The notes under the pieces were generated by a model. That model was not told the DNA's origin. It worked only from the letters and a program-made list of their open reading frames with translations, and searched no databases. A program made the position numbers and the translations under genes. This document shows, one piece after another, positions 1 through 4,737 of a DNA stretch of 5,082 bases (the first letter of the stretch is position 1; the number at the start of each line of letters is the position of its first letter). Source of the stretch: Chloroflexia bacterium (GTDB taxonomy: Bacteria; Chloroflexota; Chloroflexia; Thermomicrobiales; JALYUS01); assembly GCA_025924435.1 (NCBI GenBank), contig JAICIL010000324.1:1-5082 (forward strand). The letters are read 5' to 3'.

Positions 1-1739
1 CCCAAAAGGAGCGCGATGATCGGCGCTTGCAGCAGGAGGATGGCGAGGTTGCGGCTGTCCTTGAGGATCGTCGCGATGTACCGCGCGGTCAGCGTCCGGA
101 ACTGGCTGAGCGACTGCGCCCGCTGCAGTTTCTGGTCCGGCCGGACGGCGGGCGGCGGCAACCCCCGCTGCCGCCCCTGCGCGGCGAGCGCCCGGCCGAT
201 GCGCGCGTTCACGTACTGCGCGTGGTAGGGCGATTCGGCGTACCGCCGCGCCCACTCCTCCGGCGCGCCCGGCTGGCCGAGCAGCACGTAGATGTCCGCG
301 AAGGTCTCGACGCCGAAGAAGGCCAGCGCCTCGCGCGGCGGCCCGAAGAAGGCGAGCCAGCCGCCGGGGGCCATGAAGACGACCTTGTCGCACAGCGTCA
401 CATTCTGCGTCGCGTGCGTGACGAGGATGACCGTCTTGCCGGTATCCGCGACCTTGCGCATCAGTTGCATCATCCGCGTCTCCAGCCCCGGATCGAGGCC
501 GGAGGTCGGCTCGTCGAGGAAGAAGAGCGTCGGCTCCGTCAGCAGTTCGACGCCGATCGAGACGCGCTTCCGTTGCCCGCCGGAGAGGCGGTGAATTTCG
601 ACATCCTTGCGCGCCGTCAATTCCATCAGGTCCATCGCGCGGTTGACGCGCTCCTGAATCTCAGCGGGTTGTGTGTCGTGCGGCAGGCGGAGGCGGGCGG
701 CGTACGTGAGCGCCTGCGAGACGGTGAGGTACATCGGCACGATGTCGTCCTGCGGCACGTAGCCGATCAGCGAGCGGAACTCGTCCATGTTCGCGTAGTA
801 GTCCGTGCCGTTGTAGAGCATCTCGCCGTGCGACGCGGGCCGCACGCCGCTGATCGCGTCCAGCAGCGTGGACTTGCCCGCCCCCGACCCGCCGACGATG
901 CAGACGAACTCCCTCGGCAGGATCGAGAAGGCGACATCGCGCAGGAGGAGCACATGCTCCCCCACCTCCTGCGTGATGTTGATCGCGTCGAGGCGGATAT
1001 GGTCGTGCTGCTGGCGCAAGGCGCCCTGCACGAAGAGGAAGCGGAAGGGGCCGATCTGCACCCGCGCGCCCTCCGGCAGCGCGGCCTCGCGCGTGCGCTC
1101 GCCGTTGACGTAGACGCCGTTCGTGCTGTTCAGGTCGCTAATCGTGTACTGCGAGCCGTTCCAGCGCACCTGCGCGTGGCGGCGAGAGACCTGCGGATGA
1201 TCCAGCACAAGGTCGTTCTCGCCCGCGCGGCCAATCGTCGCCAGCTCCTTGCCGTAGAGCATCAAGGAGGCGGCGATGCCCCCCTCGTCCTCGCCGCTCT
1301 CCGGCACGACCGCGCCACCGGTCGCGCTCTTCGTCGCGGCGGAGCGCGGCAGCCCGCCCCCCTCGATGCGCGTCTCCTGCCGCATCCGGGTGGGGTCGGC
1401 CTGATGCTCCGCCTCCACCGAGAAGAGGAGCAGATACTGGCCGAGTTGGACGAGGTCGCCCGGCTTCAGCGCCGCAGACTGCACGGCGCGGCCATTGACG
1501 CTCATCCCGTTCGCGCTGCCGAGGTCGCGCGCGTAATAGAGGCCGTCGCTGCCGCGCGCGATCTCCATGTGCCGGCGGCTGATCCAGTCATCTTTGATAA
1601 CAATCGTGTTGCCGTCGGCCCGCCCGATCGTCACCGGCTCCATGCCGAGCGGCACAACCTGCTGCTCGCCGTCCGGGCGCCGCACCGTGATCCGCGCGAC
1701 AGACGCCGCCGGAATCCCCGGCGATGAAAACCGCTCCAC
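1..1739 (-). CDS. FHA-FHA-ABC exporter (ABCG-type, Rv1747-like), 3' end cut by window edge
   Basis: This is a predicted inner-membrane ABC exporter half-transporter whose cytoplasmic front carries two phosphothreonine-binding FHA domains. The 579 visible residues have no stop. FHA1 spans about residues 17-106 (G39-R40, S54-R55-x-H57, N77-G78, N82). FHA2 spans about 160-238 (G170-R171, S185-R186-x-H188, N207-G208, N212). The ABC domain spans about 250-460: Walker A GGSGAGKST at 283-291, Q-loop Q330, signature LSGGQRKR at 385-392, Walker B D409-E410, switch H442. A linker and the start of an ABC2-type membrane domain follow (hydrophobic run from about 565), where the window ends. The start is inferred as GTG at 1739, because the frame is closed by a TGA at 1793-1791, there is no ATG before FHA1, and a G/A-rich stretch (GGGGAGCGGGAAGGCA) precedes the GTG. 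The known relative Rv1747 of Mycobacterium tuberculosis has the same order and is controlled by Ser/Thr kinase phosphorylation; similar control here is inference. The exported substrate is unknown. Confidence 0.92.
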   Translation of the reverse strand, partial: MERFSSPGIPAASVARITVRRPDGEQQVVPLGMEPVTIGRADGNTIVIKDDWISRRHMEIARGSDGLYYARDLGSANGMSVNGRAVQSAALKPGDLVQLGQYLLLFSVEAEHQADPTRMRQETRIEGGGLPRSAATKSATGGAVVPESGEDEGGIAASLMLYGKELATIGRAGENDLVLDHPQVSRRHAQVRWNGSQYTISDLNSTNGVYVNGERTREAALPEGARVQIGPFRFLFVQGALRQQHDHIRLDAINITQEVGEHVLLLRDVAFSILPREFVCIVGGSGAGKSTLLDAISGVRPASHGEMLYNGTDYYANMDEFRSLIGYVPQDDIVPMYLTVSQALTYAARLRLPHDTQPAEIQERVNRAMDLMELTARKDVEIHRLSGGQRKRVSIGVELLTEPTLFFLDEPTSGLDPGLETRMMQLMRKVADTGKTVILVTHATQNVTLCDKVVFMAPGGWLAFFGPPREALAFFGVETFADIYVLLGQPGAPEEWARRYAESPYHAQYVNARIGRALAAQGRQRGLPPPAVRPDQKLQRAQSLSQFRTLTARYIATILKDSRNLAILLLQAPIIALLL

Positions 1740-1844
1740 TGCCTTCCCGCTCCCCTCCCCCAGATTCTCTGAGGCCAGATCGAACCCGACTCATGCCAGT
1801 AATGATCGCCATTCTCCTGGTGGTACGGGTGCCCCCTGGGCAGA

Positions 1845-1883
1845 TTTCCCGCCTGCCCTCCCCAGCGAGAGGCAGGCGGGAAA
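1845..1883. repeat. Perfect 13-bp inverted repeat in the gap between the ATPase and FHA-ABC genes; possible terminator
   Basis: TTTCCCGCCTGCC (1845-1857) is matched exactly by its reverse complement (1871-1883) across a 13-base spacer. It begins 57 bases beyond the ATPase stop in the direction of transcription and ends about 105 bases before the FHA-ABC start. The stem is G+C-rich and bounded by TTT/AAA, but no T-tract follows on either strand, so a rho-independent terminator is only a weak call. The flanks carry GGGCAG (1838-1843), complementary to CTGCCC (1853-1858), and GCCTGC (1884-1889), complementary to GCAGGC (1872-1877). Each arm could therefore fold with its own flank instead of with the other arm. 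It may also be a dispersed palindromic repeat of the genome. I see nothing else supportable in the 1740-1940 gap. Confidence 0.75.
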
Positions 1884-1940
1884 GCCTGCTACCATCACAT
1901 ACTCGCGGACGAACCGCGTACCCCCAAATAGTGTATGCGT

Positions 1941-3062
1941 TCAGTATACCGCGCGCGGTACGCCTTGCCTGTCAGACGCACCGGCCGCATCGGCGGTTCC
2001 GCCGCCCTCCTCGTGAACGACCGGCAGCGCGCTCGCGTGACGGACGACGACGCGCACCATTGTACCCGGTTCAACATCCACCGTCTTCGGCGCGGTGACG
2101 CGCAGCACGAGCGCGCCGACATGGACGGCGTAACTCGCGTGGTCGCCGAGATAGGTGCGGCTCGCGATCCGGCCCGCCGCCCCCGATGCCCCGTCTGTAT
2201 CGAGTTCGAGCGCGATGTCCTCCGGGCGGATAACGGCACTGAACAACGGCGCGGGCGGCGCGAGCGGCAAGGCGAGATCGGGCGCTCCGTCGGCGCGCGC
2301 CATGCCGCCATCGTCCGCCGCGTCGAGCAGGTTGACCGCGCCGACGAACGAGGCGACGAAGCGGGTCGCGGGCTGCTCGTAGATGACGCGCGGCGCGCCG
2401 ACCTGCTCGATGGCCCCGGCGCGCATCACCGCGACGCGGTCCGAGAGGGCCATCGCCTCGTCCTGGTCGTGCGTGACGAAGAGGACGGTTGTGCCGACCG
2501 ACTGCTGCACGCGGCGAATCTCGGCGCGCAACTCCTCGCGCAGTTTGGCGTCCAGATTGGAGAGCGGCTCATCGAGGAGCAGAATATCCGGCTCCCCGAC
2601 GAGGGCGCGGGCGAGCGCGCCGCGCTGCTGCTGCCCGCCGGAGAGTTCGTGCGGATACCGCCCCGCCAGCCCGTCGAGCGCGACGAGGCCGAGCACGTCC
2701 CGCACGCGCCCGGCGCGCTCCTTCGGCGGCACGCGGCGCAGTTTGAGCGGGTAGCCGACATTCTCCGCCAGTGTCATGTGCGGCCAGAGGGCGTAGGACT
2801 GGAAGACCATGCCGAGATTGCGCTTGTTCGGCGGCACGAACCGCCCGCTCGCCGCGTCCGCCACGACGCGCCCGCCGATGGCGATCACGCCACTCGTCGG
2901 CGGGATGAGGCCCGCGACCATGTGCAGCGTCGTCGTCTTGCCGCAGCCGGACGGCCCGAGCAGCGTCACGAACTCGCCGTCCGCGACCGCGAGGTCCACG
3001 CCGCGCACCGCGACCGCGTCGCCGTACCGCTTCGTCACGCCGGTCAGCGTCACCTCAGCCAT
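1941..3062 (-). CDS. ABC importer ATP-binding protein, iron(III)/FbpC-PotA type with C-terminal TOBE domain
   Basis: This 373-residue cytoplasmic ATPase would power a binding-protein-dependent importer. All motifs are intact: Walker A GPSGCGKTT at 36-44, Q-loop Q88 in GMVFQSYALWPHMT, signature LSGGQQQR at 140-147, Walker B with D164-E165, D-loop SNLD at 168-171 and switch H198. A regulatory TOBE-like domain runs from about 273 to 342 (VIRPEDIAL at 277-285). The last 30 residues are a low-complexity Gly/Ala/Asp tail. The PPNKRNLGMVFQSYALWPHMT segment is typical of iron(III), polyamine and 2-aminoethylphosphonate importer ATPases. Iron is favoured because the upstream permease fragment looks FbpB-like, but the substrate is not proven. 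The ATG at 3062 comes 3 bases after the TGA of the preceding MNT-HEPN gene. GGAG lies 9 bases before it, inside that gene's last codons, which suggests translational coupling. Confidence 0.95.
   Translation of the reverse strand: MAEVTLTGVTKRYGDAVAVRGVDLAVADGEFVTLLGPSGCGKTTTLHMVAGLIPPTSGVIAIGGRVVADAASGRFVPPNKRNLGMVFQSYALWPHMTLAENVGYPLKLRRVPPKERAGRVRDVLGLVALDGLAGRYPHELSGGQQQRGALARALVGEPDILLLDEPLSNLDAKLREELRAEIRRVQQSVGTTVLFVTHDQDEAMALSDRVAVMRAGAIEQVGAPRVIYEQPATRFVASFVGAVNLLDAADDGGMARADGAPDLALPLAPPAPLFSAVIRPEDIALELDTDGASGAAGRIASRTYLGDHASYAVHVGALVLRVTAPKTVDVEPGTMVRVVVRHASALPVVHEEGGGTADAAGASDRQGVPRAVY
1947..1960. repeat. 14-bp perfect palindrome over the end of the ATPase gene
   Basis: TACCGCGCGCGGTA reads the same on both strands and covers the penultimate codons of the ATPase gene, 4 bases before its stop triplet. 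It could be a short operator or a fortuitous result of CG-rich codons; alternating CG runs are common in DNA of this composition. No regulator is visible nearby. Confidence 0.5.
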
Positions 3063-3094
3063 GCATCACTGCTCCGCCCGCGTCTCAGGCGGCA
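3058..3094. repeat. Downstream copy of the 37-bp junction repeat at the MNT-HEPN 3' end
   Basis: This matches 3848-3884 at 32 of 37 positions without gaps. It covers the last toxin codons, the stop codon, the 3-base gap and the first five bases (ATGGC) of the next reading frame. Because the similarity continues through the next start codon, it marks the edge of the duplicated unit rather than protein conservation alone. Confidence 0.75.
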
Positions 3095-3806
3095 ACATGC
3101 GCTCCAGTTCGACGATCAACGGTGCGAGATCGTCGGTGACTGTTTTCCAGATGACATTATCTTCTACATCGTCATAGCGATGCACGAGTACATTTCGCAT
3201 CCCGATTACTTCCGACCACGGAATATCTGGGTGGAGGCCGCGCGTCATCCGAGAGACATGCGTAGCCGCTTCTCCGATGGTCTGGACAAGGTGGAGCACG
3301 GCCAACTGAAAAAGCTCGTTGGAATGATACTCGACGCGCGTGCGTCCGCTGACGATTCGCTGTGCCTGCCGCGCAAAATCGAGCATGTCCCCAATGTACA
3401 GATTCTCATCCTTCACCATATCGTGATCGTGCCCATCCACCGGGCGATTCTCCCGTGCAATCATCACCTCCTCGGGTGGATCGCCATAAAGCGTCTCAGC
3501 ATCCGCGAAGATACGGCCGCGAACGCGCCATTTGAGATTCGTGACAGAGATGAAATCTGCTTCATGTCCACCGAATAGGCTGGACAGTTCTTCAGCCACC
3601 GCGAAGCGCTCGATTTTCCATCCCGATTCGAGCAGATAGAGCACATCAATATCGCTGTCGTCGTGGAAATCGTCGCGCAAGACGGAACCGAAGAGGGCGA
3701 GCCAGCGGATGTGGTGCGCCCGGCAGAACGCCGCGATCGCTTCCGGCGCGGCGTGAATCCGCTCCCGCACAACCGCGGCGCCTACCTTGTGAACAACCTG
3801 CGCCAT
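3066..3806 (-). CDS. Fused MNT nucleotidyltransferase-HEPN protein (MntA-HepT type), downstream copy
   Basis: A toxin-antitoxin pair is carried as one 246-residue protein. Residues 1-108 are an MNT nucleotidyltransferase with the catalytic GSx10DxD motif intact (G40-S41, D52, D54) and a probable third acidic residue D84. Residues 109-129 are a linker. Residues 130-246 are a HEPN (DUF86/HepT) domain with RNVLVHRY, an intact Rx4HxY ribonuclease motif (R204, H209, Y211). In studied MntA/HepT pairs, the MNT protein adds AMP to the toxin tyrosine and blocks its RNase activity; here both partners would be joined. The start at 3806 is chosen because the other copy begins with the matching MA-x-VVHKV and both have a GGGGGA stretch 7-9 bases ahead. 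An alternative ATG at 3851, 3 bases after the upstream stop, would add 15 residues (261 in all) and cannot be excluded. Local G+C is far below that of the ABC genes. Confidence 0.88.
   Translation of the reverse strand: MAQVVHKVGAAVVRERIHAAPEAIAAFCRAHHIRWLALFGSVLRDDFHDDSDIDVLYLLESGWKIERFAVAEELSSLFGGHEADFISVTNLKWRVRGRIFADAETLYGDPPEEVMIARENRPVDGHDHDMVKDENLYIGDMLDFARQAQRIVSGRTRVEYHSNELFQLAVLHLVQTIGEAATHVSRMTRGLHPDIPWSEVIGMRNVLVHRYDDVEDNVIWKTVTDDLAPLIVELERMLPPETRAEQ
3463..3473 (-). promoter_or_regulatory. Internal consensus Shine-Dalgarno in the MNT-HEPN linker
   Basis: On the minus strand, GAGGAGGTGAT is a perfect match to the anti-Shine-Dalgarno end of bacterial 16S rRNA. It lies in the linker codons of the downstream fused gene. 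An in-frame ATG at 3464 is only 2 bases past GGAGG, and the canonical toxin start (ATG at 3419, MVKDENLY) is about 44 bases downstream. TGATG at 3466-3462 also makes an out-of-frame stop-start overlap. It may be a relic of a separately translated HepT gene, or may still give free toxin, but the spacing is not ideal for either start. Confidence 0.45.
3643..3806. repeat. 164-bp direct repeat, downstream copy (MNT catalytic half)
   Basis: This aligns without gaps to 4372-4535 at an offset of 729 bases. I count 28 mismatches, about 83% identity. It encodes the first 55 or so residues of the nucleotidyltransferase, up to the end of SDIDVL. At protein level 50 of the first 56 residues match. Similarity stops abruptly at its left end. 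Confidence 0.85.
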
Positions 3807-3847
3807 CTCCGTTTCCCCCGCCGTTGCTGTTTTAGTGAACTGCTTTG

Positions 3848-3884
3848 CCATGCGCTACCGCTCCGCCCGCATCTCAGGCGGCAC
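3848..3884. repeat. Upstream copy of the 37-bp junction repeat at the MNT-HEPN 3' end
   Basis: This is the partner of 3058-3094 (32 of 37 identical). It contains the upstream copy's TAG stop at 3857-3855 and the ATG at 3851, aligned with the ATPase start ATG at 3062. The aligned start suggests that the extra ATG at 3851 is a copy of the original gene junction. Confidence 0.75.
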
Positions 3885-4535
3885 GATTTTCTCCAATTCC
3901 GCGATCAGCGTCGGGATTGCCCGCGTCATCGTGTCCCAGAGGATTCGGGAATCCACATTCAGGTAATCATGCACGATCCGGTTACGCATACCAATAATGT
4001 TACTCCAGGGGATATGCGGGCACGCATCGCGCATTGGTTGCGGCACGAGTCGCGCCGCCTCACCGATAATTTCTATCATCCGTTCAAGTTGACGACGCAG
4101 CCCGCGATCCGCTTCAAAATCGTCGTGCGTCTTATCCTTGAGATAGCCTTGTGCTTCGAGAGCCGCATCGAGCATATGGGCGAGATAGATTCGCTCATCC
4201 TTCTGCATACTGCACCTCGGCAAGGGGAGAACGCGCGCGCGAATCAGCCGATGCAGCGATGCAGCCGTCACAAGGTCTATCTTTCGCCCACCGAAGAGAT
4301 GCGACAGTTCCTCCTCCATGGCATGCAGATCGAAATATGTGACGGGATGCTCCGGATCAAACTCGACCAGTACGTCAATATCGCTGTCGTCCCGGAAGTC
4401 GTCGCGCAGGACGGAGCCGAAGAGGGCGAGCCAGCGGATATGATGGGCGCGACAAAACGCCGCGATCCGCTCCGGTGTGGCGTGAATCCGCTCCCGCACG
4501 ACCGCCATATTCACCTTGTGGACGACGTGCGCCAT
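3855..4535 (-). CDS. Fused MNT nucleotidyltransferase-HEPN protein (MntA-HepT type), upstream copy, probable frameshift fusion
   Basis: This 226-residue ORF joins an MNT nucleotidyltransferase (about 1-103; GSx10DxD at G40-S41/D52/D54, third acid D87) to a HEPN toxin domain (110-226; RNRIVHDY, Rx4HxY at R184, H189, Y191). M110 (ATG at 4208) begins MQKDERIY, the usual start of DUF86 proteins, and gives a 117-residue domain equal in length to that of the other copy (47 of 117 identical, ungapped). The junction reads RVLPLPRCS, which is unlike an MNT ending. One extra C in the CCCC run (4227-4224 on this strand) gives RVLPLAEVQYAEG then stop at 4197-4195, matching RIFADAETLYG of the sister copy. 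The ancestral state was probably two genes overlapping by 14 bases. The ATG at 4535 has GGGGGA 9 bases upstream. The intact catalytic motifs argue that both domains are, or recently were, under selection. Confidence 0.88.
   Translation of the reverse strand: MAHVVHKVNMAVVRERIHATPERIAAFCRAHHIRWLALFGSVLRDDFRDDSDIDVLVEFDPEHPVTYFDLHAMEEELSHLFGGRKIDLVTAASLHRLIRARVLPLPRCSMQKDERIYLAHMLDAALEAQGYLKDKTHDDFEADRGLRRQLERMIEIIGEAARLVPQPMRDACPHIPWSNIIGMRNRIVHDYLNVDSRILWDTMTRAIPTLIAELEKIVPPEMRAER
4206..4218 (-). promoter_or_regulatory. Internal ribosome binding site and ATG for a free-standing HepT-like toxin
   Basis: On the minus strand, GAGG (4218-4215) is followed after 6 bases by ATG (4208-4206). The reading frame from this ATG encodes 117 residues beginning MQKDERIY, the normal length and start of HepT-family proteins. 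A functional site here would allow toxin to be made separately even though the frame is open from the upstream nucleotidyltransferase. Confidence 0.6.
4224..4227 (-). other. Probable frameshift site joining MNT and HEPN frames
   Basis: This is a four-base homopolymer (GGGG on the plus strand, CCCC in the coding strand). Adding one base moves the nucleotidyltransferase into a frame ending AEVQYAEG-stop at 4195, giving 113 residues. That ending aligns with the ADAETLYG ending of the sister copy. The slip may be a true mutation, a programmed slippage site or an assembly error. Confidence 0.6.
4372..4535. repeat. 164-bp direct repeat, upstream copy (MNT catalytic half)
   Basis: This is the partner of 3643-3806 (28 mismatches, no gaps). 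It ends at the ATG of the upstream fused gene. Beyond its left end the two genes show no obvious nucleotide similarity until their 3' junction repeats. Confidence 0.85.
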
Positions 4536-4577
4536 TTCGCCGGTTCCCCCACCGCTTCAGCGATTCCGTACCGCACT

Positions 4578-4583
4578 ATCATA
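4578..4583 (-). promoter_or_regulatory. Weak candidate -10 box for the MNT-HEPN genes
   Basis: TATGAT on the minus strand matches the TATAAT consensus at five of six positions. It lies about 40 bases before the ATG at 4535, in the gap after the permease. No good -35 hexamer is visible at 16-18 bases upstream (CGAGAA at 4606-4601), so this is only suggestive of an independent promoter for the modules. Confidence 0.25.
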
Positions 4584-4612
4584 CGCCATTGACGGATGCG
4601 TTCTCGGAAGAG

Positions 4613-4737
4613 CCTAATCCCCAGCCCCTTCCCTGAAAGGAAGGGGTGACTCAACGCGATACCGAGGCCTTCCCCGAACACCGGAATCGCACAGAGGTTC
4701 ACTCCCCTTCCTTTTAGGGAAGTGGCCGGGGGTTAGG
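4613..4737. repeat. Intergenic palindromic element with 34-bp imperfect inverted repeats
   Basis: Left arm 4613-4646 and right arm 4704-4737 are inverted copies matching at 30 of 34 positions, separated by 57 bases. Each arm also folds on itself: CCCCTTCC (4625-4632) pairs with GGAAGGGG (4639-4646) around a 6-base loop. The C-rich CCTAA-type ends and inner hairpin resemble dispersed palindromic repeats seen in several bacterial genomes. No target-site duplication or transposase is visible. The right arm contains the permease stop codon (4735-4733). In RNA the arms could form a long stem between permease and downstream genes, giving differential stability or partial termination. Confidence 0.8.

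Noticed and set aside
27..1727. Long plus-strand open frame opposite the FHA-ABC exporter
   Set aside because: It is Arg/Ala/Asp-rich with no domain resemblance and is the mirror of a well-supported minus-strand gene; long antisense frames are expected in GC-rich coding DNA.
1588..1812. Short minus-strand frame starting ATG at 1812 with AGGAG just ahead, as an alternative start for the exporter
   Set aside because: It is in another frame from the FHA domains and would need a frameshift; its translation is not FHA-like, and the in-frame GTG at 1739 suffices.
1935..3578. Long plus-strand open frame opposite the ATPase and downstream module
   Set aside because: It spans two unrelated minus-strand genes and the gap between them, with low-complexity Arg-rich translation; an antisense shadow.
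3058..4535. Repeats considered as a CRISPR array or phage attachment sites
   Set aside because: The repeats are long, only two copies each, and lie inside coding sequence; tandem gene duplication explains them.
4511..4702. Minus-strand 63-residue frame across the inverted-repeat element
   Set aside because: Its repeated Gly-Leu-Gly-Ile phrases come from the palindromic element, and its end overlaps the start of a clear gene in another frame.
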